The notes: generated by a model from the sequence alone, not told the origin. 60,083 nucleotides of DNA from Akkermansia sp. (GCA_017546445.1 JAFYWX010000037.1:1-60083), one strand, 5' to 3'. Positions 49,685-58,796 are shown, numbered from the stretch's first letter. A program made the numbers and translations.

Positions 49685-50381
49685 GTTGAAGATTGATGCG
49701 GCCTTCGTAGTAGGCCTTGCCGAAAACGACGGAGGGAATGCCGGCGGCATCGAGGGCGCGGATGTCCTCGGTGCAGCTCACACCGCCGCTGGCGATGAGA
49801 CGGCAGCCGGGATGCTTGGCCATGATTTCCTGGTAGAGCGCCGTGTTCGGGCCGCCCAGGGTGCCATCGCGGGAAATATCGGTGCAGAGCACGCGGGTGA
49901 TGCCGTGGCTCATGTAGAAGCTCACGAATTCATCCAGGCTCATGCCGCCATCCTCGCGCCAGCCCTTAATCATCACGCGGCCATTCAGCGCATCGGCGCC
50001 CACAATGAAGCGGTCGGGGCCGTATTTCTCTGCCCACTTCAGCAGGCGCTGCGGGTCGGTGGCAGCCAGGCTGCCTACCGTCACCATGGCGGCGCCGTGG
50101 TCAAAAGCGGCCTGCAGGTCGCTCTCCTGCTTGATACCACCGCCGAAATCCACCGTCATGCCCAGAGCGGTGATTTTCTTCAGCGTCTCCAGGTTCACGA
50201 TGTGGTCTGCCTTGGCGCCATCGAGGTCGACCACATGGAGACGGCGCACGCCCATATCGTAGAAACGGCGGGCCACGTCCTCGGGATGCGGGTCATAGGT
50301 CTTCTGGGCAGCGTAGTCGCCCTTGGTCAGGCGCACACACTGGCCACCGATGATGTCGATTGCGGGAATGAGCTCAATCAT
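49665..50381 (-). CDS. hisA: ProFAR isomerase
   Basis: 238 residues, a TIM barrel isomerising ProFAR to PRFAR (histidine step 4). [20 protein letters not shown] carries catalytic Asp8, and [17 protein letters not shown] carries the second Asp. Phosphate loops are [11 protein letters not shown] and [11 protein letters not shown]. It overlaps hisH by 8 bases. The last five codons and stop derive from a dispersed repeat. I start at [10 protein letters not shown] and reject the longer frame to 50486 as running into hisH. Confidence 0.95.
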   Translation of the reverse strand: MIELIPAIDIIGGQCVRLTKGDYAAQKTYDPHPEDVARRFYDMGVRRLHVVDLDGAKADHIVNLETLKKITALGMTVDFGGGIKQESDLQAAFDHGAAMVTVGSLAATDPQRLLKWAEKYGPDRFIVGADALNGRVMIKGWREDGGMSLDEFVSFYMSHGITRVLCTDISRDGTLGGPNTALYQEIMAKHPGCRLIASGGVSCTEDIRALDAAGIPSVVFGKAYYEGRINLQQLILNS

Positions 50382-50982
50382 GGCAGAGGTGAATGAAATT
50401 GTGAAGGATGCGCAGCCCCACATCACCGCTCTTTTCGGGGTGGAACTGGGTGGTATAGAAATTGCCGCGACGCAGGGCGGAGGCATAGGTCACGCCGCCG
50501 TAAGTGGTGCGGGCAATGGCCTCTGCGCAGTCGGGCACGTAGAAACTGTGCACAAAATACACGAAATCGCCCTCCTTCAGTCCGTCGAAGAGCGGCGTGC
50601 GGAGATTTTCGATGGTATTCCAGCCAATATGGGGGATTTTCACGCGGTCTTCCTCACAAACAGAGGGGAAACGCACCACCGGGCTGTTGAATACGCCAAG
50701 GCATGGGGTGTCGCCCTCCTCGGAATGCGCGCAGAGCAGCTGCTGGCCGATGCAGATACCCAGCACAGGCTGCTTCAGGTTGCGAATCACCTCGCCCAGC
50801 CCGCTTTCGCGCAGGTAGGCCATGGTGTTGGCAGCCTCACCCTGCCCCGGGAAGATAACGCGGTCGGCACTGGCCAGTTCAGCGGCATCATCGGTCACCA
50901 CCGGCTCCACACCGATGCGGTGGAGGGCATTGATGACGGAGCGGATATTGCCCGCATTGTATCTGACAACGGCTACTTTCAT
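50374..50982 (-). CDS. hisH: Imidazole glycerol phosphate synthase glutaminase subunit
   Basis: 202 residues, a class I glutamine amidotransferase. The nucleophile Cys lies in VLGICIGQQLL, where most HisH have GICLGMQ. The His/Glu of the triad lie in TTQFHPEKSGDVG. The oxyanion region is VIFPGQGEAANTM, in place of the usual PGVG. It supplies ammonia to HisF. It starts 3 bases after hisB and its stop overlaps hisA. The small motif changes are conservative. Confidence 0.95.
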   Translation of the reverse strand: MKVAVVRYNAGNIRSVINALHRIGVEPVVTDDAAELASADRVIFPGQGEAANTMAYLRESGLGEVIRNLKQPVLGICIGQQLLCAHSEEGDTPCLGVFNSPVVRFPSVCEEDRVKIPHIGWNTIENLRTPLFDGLKEGDFVYFVHSFYVPDCAEAIARTTYGGVTYASALRRGNFYTTQFHPEKSGDVGLRILHNFIHLCHD

Positions 50983-50985
50983 ATC

Positions 50986-52056
50986 TCAAAGCGTTCCCTT
51001 GCTGGAAGGCAGCACCAGGTGGCGCACATCGCGCTGCACCGCCACGCGGATGGCACGGGCCAGAGCCTTGAAGCTGCCCTCAATCTTGTGGTGCTCGTTA
51101 TCACCCTCAGCCTTGATGCTGAGGTTCATAAGCGCGGCATCGCTCAGGCTCTTGAAGAAGTGGTAGAACATCTCCGTGGGCATATCGCCGATGCGCTCGC
51201 GCTTGTATTCGGCCTCCCACTGCAGCCAGGGACGGCCGCCGAAATCCAGCGCAGCGCTGCACAGGCAGTCATCCATGGGCAGGCAGTAGCCGTAGCGGGA
51301 AATGCCCAGCTTGTTGCCGATGGCCTTGCGCAGGCATTCGCCCAGGGCCAGGCCGGTGTCCTCAATGGTGTGGTGCTCGTCCACATACAAATCGCCCTTC
51401 ACGCGGATGGTCACGCCCATGCCGCCATGGTGGGCAAGCTGGGCCAGCATGTGGTCGAAGAAGCCCAGGCCGGTGCTCACCTCGCAATAGCCGGGGCGGT
51501 CGAGCTCAAGCTTCACATAGATATCCGTCTCGCGGGTAGTGCGCTGCACCTCGGCGCTGCGCTCGCCAGCCACCAGAATCTCAGTAATCTTCTTCCAGTC
51601 CATGCCATCGGTGCCAATCTGCAAAGCCTTGCAGCCCAGGTTCTGAGCCAGCTGCACGTCCGTGGCGCGGTCACCGATGACATAGCAGTTTTCCAGGTCA
51701 TAGGAACCATCCATATAAGCCGTAAGCATGCCCGTGCCCGGCTTGCGGGTGGGGGCGTTGTCATGCGGGAAATGGCGGTCAATGAGGATATCATCGAACT
51801 CCACGCCCTCGCCCTTGAGGGTGTCGAGAATGAAGTTATGCACCGGCCAGAAGGTGACCTCCGGGAAGGAATCGGTGCCCAGGCCGTCCTGGTTGCTTAC
51901 CATCACAAACTCGTAATCGGTGAGCTCGCGGATGGTGCTCAGCGCGCGGAAGGTGCCGGGCACAAACACCAGCTTTTCGAAAGCATCAATCTGCTCATCC
52001 GCAGGTTCCTGGATGATGGTGCCGTCGCGGTCGATGAAAAGAGCCTTTTTCTTCAT
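50986..52056 (-). CDS. hisB: Histidinol-phosphatase / imidazoleglycerol-phosphate dehydratase
   Basis: 356 residues, bifunctional as in enteric bacteria. The N-terminal HAD phosphatase (about 1-165) shows [15 protein letters not shown] and [12 protein letters not shown]. The C-terminal dehydratase (about 170-356) shows [38 protein letters not shown] and SLKAEGDN-type His/Glu metal sites ([13 protein letters not shown]). It performs steps 6 and 8. I start at [12 protein letters not shown], 2 bases after the hisDC stop. The longer frame overlaps hisDC. Confidence 0.95.
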   Translation of the reverse strand: MKKKALFIDRDGTIIQEPADEQIDAFEKLVFVPGTFRALSTIRELTDYEFVMVSNQDGLGTDSFPEVTFWPVHNFILDTLKGEGVEFDDILIDRHFPHDNAPTRKPGTGMLTAYMDGSYDLENCYVIGDRATDVQLAQNLGCKALQIGTDGMDWKKITEILVAGERSAEVQRTTRETDIYVKLELDRPGYCEVSTGLGFFDHMLAQLAHHGGMGVTIRVKGDLYVDEHHTIEDTGLALGECLRKAIGNKLGISRYGYCLPMDDCLCSAALDFGGRPWLQWEAEYKRERIGDMPTEMFYHFFKSLSDAALMNLSIKAEGDNEHHKIEGSFKALARAIRVAVQRDVRHLVLPSSKGTL

Positions 52057-52058
52057 GT

Positions 52059-54395
52059 TCAGAATTGCTTGAGGGCTGCGAGGAGTTCGTCGTTCTCTGC
52101 CGGGGTGCCGATGGTGATGCGCAGGCAGTTCTCGCACATAGTGATGCGGTGACGGTTGCGCACGATGATACCCTGGTCCACCAGTGCATCGTAGATGCCG
52201 CAGGCATCCTTCACCTTGACCAGGAAGAAGTTGGCATCACTAGGGTACACCTTTTCGCAGATAGGCAGGGCGGATACAGCCTCCATCATGCGGGCGCGCT
52301 CGGAAAGCGCTTCCTCTGCCCAGGCGCGGATTTCATCCATGTGGTCCAGGCGCTCCATGGCGGCACGCTGGGTGAGGATGTTCACATTGTAGGGGTACTT
52401 CACCTTGTTGAACAGAGCAATAACCTCCGGGTGAGCCAGAGCCATGCCGAGGCGGATACCGGCAGAAGCCCAGGCCTTGGAGAAGGTGTTGAGCACGATG
52501 AGACGCGGGTATTCCTCCAGCAGAGAGACAACGGACGAGCCCTCGGGAGCAAAATCAATGTAAGCCTCATCCACCACCACAATACCGCGGAAAGAATCAA
52601 GCACCTTGCGGATTTCTGCCAGCGGCAGCAGGTTGCCGGTGGGGTTGTTCGGGCTGCACAGGAAAGCCACCTTGGCAATGTCCCGGCAGCTTTCAGCAAA
52701 GGCGGTACCATCGAACTGGTACCCGGCCTTCAGCATGAACTTGATGTAGTGCACATTGTTAATATCAGCACAAACCTCGTACATGCCATAGGAAGGCTGA
52801 ATAGCTACCACGCTGTCCACACCGGGGGTGCAGAACGTACGGAAAATCAGGTCGATGGCCTCGTCGCTGCCGTTGCCCAGGAAGATGCGCTCCGGCGCCA
52901 CGCCCTTGTAGGCGGAAATCTTCTGCTTCAGCTCCCACTGCAGCGGGTCGGGGTAGCGGTTGTTCGGGGCGTTGTGCGGGCACTCGTTCGCATCCAGGAA
53001 CACGCGGGCAGCCTTGCCGGCGTATTCATCGCGGGCGGAGCTGTAGGGTTTGAGCTTCAATATATTCGGGCGCACCAGTCTGGCAATACCCGTACCCAGC
53101 TCTTCCTGAGGCTGCTCTGCCACTGCCTGTATGCGCAGAGTCATGGCGCGCGCGTGGGCGTCCAGGTGCTCGGCTTCAGCCATAAGCTCCACGGTGCGGC
53201 CGATGCTGCGGATACCCAGCGGAGTGATGGTCTGCACCGTCATCTTGCGCTGGAAGCTATCCACACACAAGCTGCTGTAGGCCCGCACGCACCCCATGGT
53301 AGGCAGGGTGTGGTTGGTGCCGCTGGCGTAATCACCCGCGCTTTCGCAGCTGTAATTGCCCACGAAAATGGAGCCCGCGTTGCTGACAGATAAGGTCGGC
53401 ACCCCTTTCATGGCAATGATGAGGTGCTCCGGCCCGTAGGCATTGGTGAAATCGATACAATCCTGTTTATCTGCCAGCACGATGATGCGACTGTTGGCAA
53501 TGGACTTGGCGGCAATCTCCTTGCGGGGCAGCGCGGCAAGCTGCTTCTCGACCTCAGCAGCCACGGCCTCGGCCACCGCGGCGCTGGTGGTCACCAGCAT
53601 GGCCTGGCTGTCCGGTCCGTGCTCTGCCTGACTCAGCAGGTCAGCCGCCACAAAGGCCGGCACGCAGGATTCATCTGCCAGCACTTCCACCTCACTGGGA
53701 CCGGCAGGCATATCAATGGCCACACCGGCCAGCGATGCCAGCTGCTTGGCAGCGGTCACATAGGCATTGCCAGGCCCGAAAATCTTGTCCACCTTGGGTA
53801 CGGAAGCAGTACCATAAGTCATGGCGGCGATAGCCTGAGCACCGCCCACCTTGAAAATGCGTTTCACGCCACAGAGGTCTGCGGCAAACAGAATGGCGGG
53901 ATTCACCTTGCCATCTTTGCCGGGGGGCGTGCAGAGCACCACTTCCTTGCACATGGCCACGGCTGCGGGCACCGCCAGCATGAGCACGGTGGAGAACAGG
54001 GGAGCCTGACCACCGGGCACATACAGCCCCACGCTCCGGATGGGCAGCGTGTGCTGCTCGCAGTAGACACCGGGTGCAGTTTCACGGCAGCGGGCGGTTT
54101 CTCCACTCTGAATCAAGTGAAAATCCAGAATGTTGGCATACGCACTGCAGATGGCCTCGCGCAGCTCCTGCGGCACCCGGGTGCAGGCTTCCTTCACCTC
54201 GGCCTCTGAAACCGCCAGATTCTCCAATTCCACACCATCAAAGCGGTGACCATACTCATGCAAAGCCTGGTCGCCATGTGCATGCACTGCGTCCATGATG
54301 GGGCGCACCACATCAAAGAGTTGCGTTACATCAAAAGCCGGACGGCGCACCAGCTCCGTCCACTGTTCACGAGTCGGTTCCGTTATGATGGTCAT
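52059..54395 (-). CDS. hisDC: HisD-HisC fusion: histidinol dehydrogenase / histidinol-phosphate aminotransferase
   Basis: 778 residues in one uninterrupted frame. Residues about 1-430 are histidinol dehydrogenase: [52 protein letters not shown] (catalytic and zinc residues) and [16 protein letters not shown]. Residues about 440-778 are a class II-type aminotransferase: [38 protein letters not shown], and the PLP Lys640 in [19 protein letters not shown]. Steps 7 and 9-10 are thereby joined in one polypeptide. In most bacteria these are separate genes. There is no sign of a frameshift, and the linker is about 10 residues. Confidence 0.94.
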   Translation of the reverse strand: MTIITEPTREQWTELVRRPAFDVTQLFDVVRPIMDAVHAHGDQALHEYGHRFDGVELENLAVSEAEVKEACTRVPQELREAICSAYANILDFHLIQSGETARCRETAPGVYCEQHTLPIRSVGLYVPGGQAPLFSTVLMLAVPAAVAMCKEVVLCTPPGKDGKVNPAILFAADLCGVKRIFKVGGAQAIAAMTYGTASVPKVDKIFGPGNAYVTAAKQLASLAGVAIDMPAGPSEVEVLADESCVPAFVAADLLSQAEHGPDSQAMLVTTSAAVAEAVAAEVEKQLAALPRKEIAAKSIANSRIIVLADKQDCIDFTNAYGPEHLIIAMKGVPTLSVSNAGSIFVGNYSCESAGDYASGTNHTLPTMGCVRAYSSLCVDSFQRKMTVQTITPLGIRSIGRTVELMAEAEHLDAHARAMTLRIQAVAEQPQEELGTGIARLVRPNILKLKPYSSARDEYAGKAARVFLDANECPHNAPNNRYPDPLQWELKQKISAYKGVAPERIFLGNGSDEAIDLIFRTFCTPGVDSVVAIQPSYGMYEVCADINNVHYIKFMLKAGYQFDGTAFAESCRDIAKVAFLCSPNNPTGNLLPLAEIRKVLDSFRGIVVVDEAYIDFAPEGSSVVSLLEEYPRLIVLNTFSKAWASAGIRLGMALAHPEVIALFNKVKYPYNVNILTQRAAMERLDHMDEIRAWAEEALSERARMMEAVSALPICEKVYPSDANFFLVKVKDACGIYDALVDQGIIVRNRHRITMCENCLRITIGTPAENDELLAALKQF

Positions 54396-54408
54396 GGGAA
54401 TAAAGAAA

Positions 54409-55263
54409 TTACAGAATCATTTTTTCGATAGGAAGCACCAGGATACCCTGAGCACCGGCTTCCTTAAGCTTACCGATGATATCCCAGAAGCAGGATTCAT
54501 CCAGCACGGTGTGAATGCTGCACCAGCCCTCCTGGGCCAGCGGCATGATGGTGGGGCTCTTCACGCCCGGCAGCACGGCCACAATCTGATCCACGCAGTC
54601 CTTCGGGGCGTTCATGAGCACATAGCGCTTGTCGGCAGCCGTCATCACGGCATCCATGCGGAAAAGCAGCTTATCCAGAATCTCACGCTTCTCGGCGCAG
54701 AGGTTCTTGTTGGCGATAAGCACAGCCTCGCTCTCCAGCACCACTTCCACCTCGCGCAGGTTGTTGCTCACCAGCGTGGCACCACTGCTCACGATATCGA
54801 AGATGGCATCTGCCAGGCCGATGCCGGTGGAGATTTCCACCGAACCCGTAATCACATGAATATGAGCCTGAACGCCCTGCTCCTCCAGCCACTTACGAAG
54901 GATAACGGGATAGGAAGTGGCAATGCGGCGACCCTGCAGCCACTGCGGGCCGGTGTACTCATGCTCCTTGGGAATGGCGATGCTCAGGCGGCAGCCACCA
55001 AAGCCGAGCTTCTTCACAATGTCGGCATCGCCCTGGCGCTCCAGATACTCGTTGAGCCCCACCACGCCGATATCGGCCACGCCATCGGTCACGGTCTCGG
55101 GGATATCGTCATCGCGCAGGTAAAGCACCTCCATGGGGAACTTGCGGGCAGCCACCAGCAGCGTGCGCTTGGAGGAGCTCACCTTGATGCCGGCCTCGGC
55201 AAGAATAGCCATGGTGTCTTCATTCAGACGACCCTTGGATTGTACGGCAATTCTCAGTTTCAT
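54409..55263 (-). CDS. hisG: ATP phosphoribosyltransferase (long form)
   Basis: 284 residues, the HisG long form with a C-terminal regulatory domain, so feedback inhibition by histidine is expected from the family. Motifs are LRIAVQSKGRLNEDTM, DIGVVGLNEYLE, the PRPP loop HVITGSVEISTGIGLADAIF, and the C-terminal VLPGVKSPTIMPLA. It is the first gene of the his operon and the committed step. No HisZ is needed for this form. I start at MKLRIAVQSKGR; the longer upstream frame lies in non-coding DNA. A TATGAT box on the minus strand near 55299 may be the operon promoter. Confidence 0.95.
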   Translation of the reverse strand: MKLRIAVQSKGRLNEDTMAILAEAGIKVSSSKRTLLVAARKFPMEVLYLRDDDIPETVTDGVADIGVVGLNEYLERQGDADIVKKLGFGGCRLSIAIPKEHEYTGPQWLQGRRIATSYPVILRKWLEEQGVQAHIHVITGSVEISTGIGLADAIFDIVSSGATLVSNNLREVEVVLESEAVLIANKNLCAEKREILDKLLFRMDAVMTAADKRYVLMNAPKDCVDQIVAVLPGVKSPTIMPLAQEGWCSIHTVLDESCFWDIIGKLKEAGAQGILVLPIEKMIL

Positions 55264-55309
55264 GTTGTCAGGAAGGGGGGGGATTTTGAAGTTTTGCTTA
55301 TCATAGAAC

Positions 55310-55345
55310 AAGGACGCGTCTATGAAATAGATGCGTCCTCGTCCT
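55310..55345 (-). terminator. Hairpin downstream of the HU gene
   Basis: On the minus strand GGACGCATCTAT and ATAGACGCGTCC form a stem with one mismatch and a TTC loop, followed by TTGTTCT. It is a moderate terminator between HU and hisG; the T run is imperfect. Confidence 0.6.
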
Positions 55346-55369
55346 CTAGCACATGTGTGCTGGCATGAT

Positions 55370-55675
55370 TTACTCGGAAACCTGTGCGGCAGCTTCCTTG
55401 AGGTTCTTACCAACCTTGAACTTAACCACAGTGCGGGCGGGAATCGGAACGTTCTTGGCGGGATCCTTGGGGTTGCGGCCAACCTTGGGCTTCACTTCCT
55501 TCACAGTGAAGGTACCGAAGTTGCGCAGCACAACGCGATCACCCTTACCCAGAGCATCGGTAATCAGCTCGATGGTCTTCTGGATGATGTCAAGCACTTC
55601 GTTCTGCGTGAAGCCGTTATCAAGCTCAGCGCATACCTTGTTTACAAGCTCTCTCTTAGTAATCGTATTTGCCAT
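55370..55675 (-). CDS. hup: HU-family DNA-binding protein
   Basis: 101 residues. HU/IHF fold: TITKRELVNKVCAELDNGFT, VLDIIQKTIELITDALGKGD, then the beta-arm region VLRNFGTFTVKEVKPKVGRN with the NPKDPAKNVPIPA tip and KFKVGKNLKEAA. It is a nucleoid protein that bends DNA. A Pro in the arm tip (NVPIPA) fits intercalation. The minus-strand promoter GAGACA-17-TACAAT lies at 55706-55734, with a leader of about 25 bases. I start at MANTITKREL. Confidence 0.94.
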   Translation of the reverse strand: MANTITKRELVNKVCAELDNGFTQNEVLDIIQKTIELITDALGKGDRVVLRNFGTFTVKEVKPKVGRNPKDPAKNVPIPARTVVKFKVGKNLKEAAAQVSE

Positions 55676-55705
55676 AATAAAATGCTTTGTTGAAAAGCCG
55701 GGCAC

Positions 55706-55734
55706 ATTGTAGACCAAAAAATTCCTTTTGTCTC
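55706..55734 (-). promoter_or_regulatory. Promoter of HU gene
   Basis: Minus strand GAGACA (55729-55734), 17-base spacer, TACAAT (55706-55711). Confidence 0.55.
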
Positions 55735-55806
55735 GCCTAAAATAATAAAAAAGCCTGATTTTTGTGTCACAAGGCCAATTTTTCAAGTAAAATCGGGGAA
55801 TTTGGG

Positions 55807-55835
55807 TTGACGCCTCGCGTTTTTCCACGCATTCT
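55807..55835 (+). promoter_or_regulatory. Promoter of rnhC
   Basis: TTGACG (55807-55812), 17-base spacer, CATTCT (55830-55835). The ATG is 11 bases later, a leader of about 4 bases. Confidence 0.5.
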
Positions 55836-55846
55836 AGTACCAGCAC

Positions 55847-56758
55847 ATGGCAAATCAATACAGCATCCAGCTAAGCCAGAGCGAAGCAGCCGCTCTGAAG
55901 AAGAAATTAGAGTATCATTCCGCTTTCAAGGCCACCACGCGAGAGTATGCCGACTACTGCTTTGAGGCAGCTGAGGTGAATGTGGCCTTCTACCCGAAAA
56001 AGGGACGTCTGCTCATCCAGGGACGAGGCTCGGATGACTTCCTGACGAATATCCTTCAACTGAAGCCGGAGGAAAAAGCCCCGGCGCTGAGCAGCACACT
56101 CCCCGCCCTGGTAGACACGACACCCCATTTCGGTGTGGACGAAAGCGGCAAGGGTGACTACTTCGGCCCGCTGGTCATCGCAGGCGTGTATACAGATGAG
56201 CGCTGCGCGGCAGAGCTGGTGCGCCTGGGCTGCAAGGACAGCAAAGCCATCCCCGACGATAAGAAGATTGGCGCCATTGCTGAAAAAATCAAGAAAACCG
56301 CTGGCGTGGCATACGAGGTTGTCTGCATCGGGCCCCGCCGCTACAATGAACTCTATGCCGAAATCGGCAACCTGAACAGGCTCCTGGCATGGGGACACGC
56401 GCGAGTCATCGCGGCGCTGCACGAGAAAGTGCCCACCTGCCCCCGCGCCCTGAGCGACCAGTTTGCCAACGAATGGGTGCTGAAGCGTGCCCTGGGGCAG
56501 CGCCACATCCCCGTGCAGCTGGAGCAGCGCACCAAGGCCGAAAGCGATGTTGCCGTGGCCGCCGCCTCCATTCTCGCCCGCGCTCGTTTTGTGCAGTGGA
56601 TGCAGCAGACCTCCGCGGCCAGCAACTGCCCCATGCCCCTGGGCTGTGCTCCGCATGTCACCCGCGCTGCTCAGCATTTCATTAACACTCATGGATATGA
56701 GAGACTTCAGGACGTCGCAAAACTTCATTTCAAGGTAACACAAAAACTCAAGCAATAA
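55847..56758 (+). CDS. rnhC: Ribonuclease HIII
   Basis: 303 residues. The N-terminal TBP-like substrate-binding domain (about 1-85; NVAFYPKKGRLLIQGRGSDD) distinguishes HIII from HII. The catalytic domain begins FGVDESGKGDYFGPLVIAG, carrying the DEx pair, with LGCKDSKAIPD and QRTKAESDVAVAAASILARA giving the other acidic residues. It cleaves the RNA strand of RNA-DNA hybrids. The gene is expressed alone. Confidence 0.93.
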   Translation: MANQYSIQLSQSEAAALKKKLEYHSAFKATTREYADYCFEAAEVNVAFYPKKGRLLIQGRGSDDFLTNILQLKPEEKAPALSSTLPALVDTTPHFGVDESGKGDYFGPLVIAGVYTDERCAAELVRLGCKDSKAIPDDKKIGAIAEKIKKTAGVAYEVVCIGPRRYNELYAEIGNLNRLLAWGHARVIAALHEKVPTCPRALSDQFANEWVLKRALGQRHIPVQLEQRTKAESDVAVAAASILARARFVQWMQQTSAASNCPMPLGCAPHVTRAAQHFINTHGYERLQDVAKLHFKVTQKLKQ

Positions 56759-56787
56759 AAAAAATCACCATTTTTTCAAAAATTAGC

Positions 56788-56816
56788 TTGCAAGCACTCC
56801 CGTTTTCGTGTATACT
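56788..56816 (+). promoter_or_regulatory. Promoter of tRNA-Ser(GGA)
   Basis: TTGCAA (56788-56793), 17-base spacer, consensus-like TATACT (56811-56816), about 40 bases before the tRNA. Confidence 0.65.
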
Positions 56817-56856
56817 CCGGCCGCATCCCTTCACCAAGGAACCATAACCAATGCAT

Positions 56857-56944
56857 GGGCAGGTGTCTGAGTGGTCGAAAGAGCACGATTGGAAATCGTG
56901 TGTACGTCAAAAGCGTACCGAGGGTTCGAATCCCTCCCTGTCCG
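56857..56944 (+). tRNA. tRNA-Ser(GGA)
   Basis: An 88-base class II tRNA. GGGCAGG pairs with CCTGTCC (one G-T), the discriminator is G, the anticodon loop TTGGAAA gives GGA, there is a long variable arm, and the T loop is GGTTCGAATCC. CCA is not encoded. Confidence 0.95.
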
Positions 56945-56949
56945 TCCTA

Positions 56950-56982
56950 AACCCCGCAAGTTTAACCGCTTGCGGGGTTTTT
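56950..56982 (+). terminator. Terminator of tRNA-Ser(GGA)
   Basis: AACCCCGCAAG, 8-base loop, CTTGCGGGGTT, then TTT. Confidence 0.85.
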
Positions 56983-57104
56983 GCATACACACTCCTACTG
57001 CCACAAAAACGAAGTGCCCCGCCAGCTCCGCCATAAAAAAGCATTCTTGACCACTATTCAGCGCAATACGCAGTAATATGCGCTCCTGGGCGATCAAGAG
57101 ATGT

Positions 57105-58058
57105 TTACCTCAACACACCAGCGGCGTAGTCTGCAGCCATGAGGCCGGCTCCGATGATGCCGGCATCTGCGCCGAACCGGGCGGGCAGCAGGCGCAGGTT
57201 ATCATAATGCACCGGGAAAAGCTGCTCTTTCAGGCAGGCACGCAGCGGGTTGAAGAGCAAATCACCCGCCTTTGCCACACCGCCGCCAATGATAAAAGCT
57301 TCCGGCACCAGGGCATACATCATATTCATGATAAGGCACCCCAGCTTCTCCGCAAAGGAACGGTACATTTCCAGCGCGATGACATCTCCCGCACGGGCGG
57401 CCTGGGCCAGCAGGTACGGCGTGCAATCCGCCAGGGATTTATGCATTCCGGCAGCGGCATAACGCGCCACAGCATCTGCGGCCAATTCATTGTTGCCGAT
57501 ATATTCCTCCACAGCGCCGCGATTACCGAACGGCCCCACGCGCCCCTTGAAATCCACACTGGTCTGCCCGAGCTCTGCGCAGGATACATTGCGACCGCGC
57601 AGCATGCGGTTATGCACCACAATACAGCCACCGATTCCGGTTCCCAGGGTCAGGCACAGCAGGCTCTCCAGCCCACGCCCTGCCCCCAGTTTCCACTCCG
57701 CATAGCCCATGCAGTTGGCATCATTATCCAGCACCACAGGCAAGCCCAGCTCACGTTCCATCACCTCGCGCACCGGCACCTGGTGATTCCACACCGGCAC
57801 ATTGGTGAGCTGGTAAAGCACGCCCTTGTAAAAATCCACCCAGCCGGGCATTCCCAGGCCCACGGCGGCAACCTGCGGGTGCTTGCGCTGCAATTCCTTC
57901 ATGGTGGCACACATGGCAGCCATGATAGACTCCGGGCTGTCGAACTCCGGCGTAGGCAGCGGATCCGCCTTATCCACCAGCTCTGCCCCGCGGGTCACGC
58001 CAATCTTGATGCTCGTTCCGCCGAAATCCACGGCTATCGCCAATCGCTGCTCACTCAT
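57105..58058 (-). CDS. ROK-family sugar kinase
   Basis: 317 residues of the actin-like ATPase fold. AIAVDFGGTSIKIGV is the phosphate-1 loop, LDNDANCMGYAEW carries the catalytic Asp, LTLGTGIGGCIV is phosphate-2, and AFIIGGGVAKAG is the adenosine motif. It is probably a cytoplasmic glucokinase, but N-acetylglucosamine or fructose kinase is possible. The usual ROK zinc motif (GH followed by CxCGxxGC) is replaced by LGQTSVDFKGRVGPFGNRGA, so the zinc site is lost. A TATAAT box ends 7 bases before the ATG, suggesting a leaderless message. Confidence 0.87.
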   Translation of the reverse strand: MSEQRLAIAVDFGGTSIKIGVTRGAELVDKADPLPTPEFDSPESIMAAMCATMKELQRKHPQVAAVGLGMPGWVDFYKGVLYQLTNVPVWNHQVPVREVMERELGLPVVLDNDANCMGYAEWKLGAGRGLESLLCLTLGTGIGGCIVVHNRMLRGRNVSCAELGQTSVDFKGRVGPFGNRGAVEEYIGNNELAADAVARYAAAGMHKSLADCTPYLLAQAARAGDVIALEMYRSFAEKLGCLIMNMMYALVPEAFIIGGGVAKAGDLLFNPLRACLKEQLFPVHYDNLRLLPARFGADAGIIGAGLMAADYAAGVLR

Positions 58059-58065
58059 GGCACGT

Positions 58066-58071
58066 ATTATA
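58066..58071 (-). promoter_or_regulatory. -10 box of ROK gene (leaderless)
   Basis: Minus strand consensus TATAAT, seven bases before the ATG at 58058. The -35 (TTTTCT) is weak. Confidence 0.55.
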
Positions 58072-58098
58072 ATGCAGGCACCCCATGGAGAAAAGCAT

Positions 58099-58318
58099 AA
58101 ATTGCAGTCTGACGAATGCAGATTTCAGAACGCAGATTGCAGAATAAGCAGTTAGTGCGCAGCCTTGCGGCCGCGCAAAGAGATGAAAATCACCTGAGAT
58201 TTCTCAGGTAATTTTGTTTACAGGTGCGGCAACCGCCGCACGCGAACTCCCAATTCTGCATTCTGACTTCTGAAATCTGCATTCCTACAAATCGTCATTT
58301 CGAGTTTTTAGAGGTCCC
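58099..58318 (+). repeat. Family B structured repeat, copy 1
   Basis: Outer arms GAATGCAGATTTCAGAA (58114-58130) and TTCTGAAATCTGCATTC (58268-58284) are a perfect 17-bp pair that continues imperfectly inwards. Three hairpins lie inside: TGCGCAGCC/GGCCGCGCA, ACCTGAGA/TCTCAGGT and GTGCGGC/GCCGCAC. The right end, read on the complement, is CCTCTAAAAACTCGAAATGA then CGATTTGTAGG, which resembles the family A end. This repeat fills much of the 490-base gap before the tRNA-Gly genes. Confidence 0.85.
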
Positions 58319-58468
58319 CAAATTACGCATCGCTGCCTGCCATGAAGCATTCTGACAGGCTCTCCCGCATTTTTCTCTTCACTCACGAAAATTGGCTATT
58401 TTCAGCATCATACACCCCATTTTTAACGACTTTTCTACCATTAAATTAAATTTTCTGCAAAAAAAGGC

Positions 58469-58496
58469 TTGCGTTCAGCAGAAAAATAAGTACAAT
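58469..58496 (+). promoter_or_regulatory. Promoter of tRNA-Gly array
   Basis: TTGCGT (58469-58474), 16-base spacer, TACAAT (58491-58496). Confidence 0.55.
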
Positions 58497-58548
58497 AGCC
58501 CCGCTTTCACGCCGCACCGGAAACGGAGCGACAAAGGAAAGGCAACAC

Positions 58549-58620
58549 GCGGATGTAGCTCAGTGGTAGAGCGCAACCTTGCCAAGGTTGATGTCGTGGG
58601 TTCGAATCCCATCATCCGCT
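58549..58620 (+). tRNA. tRNA-Gly(GCC), copy 1
   Basis: 72 bases. Acceptor GCGGATG / CATCCGC, discriminator T, anticodon loop TTGCCAA (GCC), T loop GGTTCGAATCC. No encoded CCA. Confidence 0.95.
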
Positions 58621-58633
58621 CTCTAAAATCATC

Positions 58634-58705
58634 GCGGATGTAGCTCAGTGGTAGAGCGCAACCTTGCCAAGGTTGATGTCGTGGGTTCGAATCCCATCAT
58701 CCGCT
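58634..58705 (+). tRNA. tRNA-Gly(GCC), copy 2
   Basis: Identical in sequence to copy 1. The 13-base spacer reads CTCTAAAATCATC. Confidence 0.95.
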
Positions 58706-58719
58706 CTCCAAAAATCATC

Positions 58720-58791
58720 GCGGATGTAGCTCAGTGGTAGAGCGCAACCTTGCCAAGGTTGATGTCGTGGGTTCGAATCCCATCATCCGCT
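58720..58791 (+). tRNA. tRNA-Gly(GCC), copy 3
   Basis: Identical to copies 1 and 2. The spacer before it, CTCCAAAAATCATC, is almost the same as the previous one, pointing to recent tandem duplication. Confidence 0.95.
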
Positions 58792-58796
58792 CTCTG

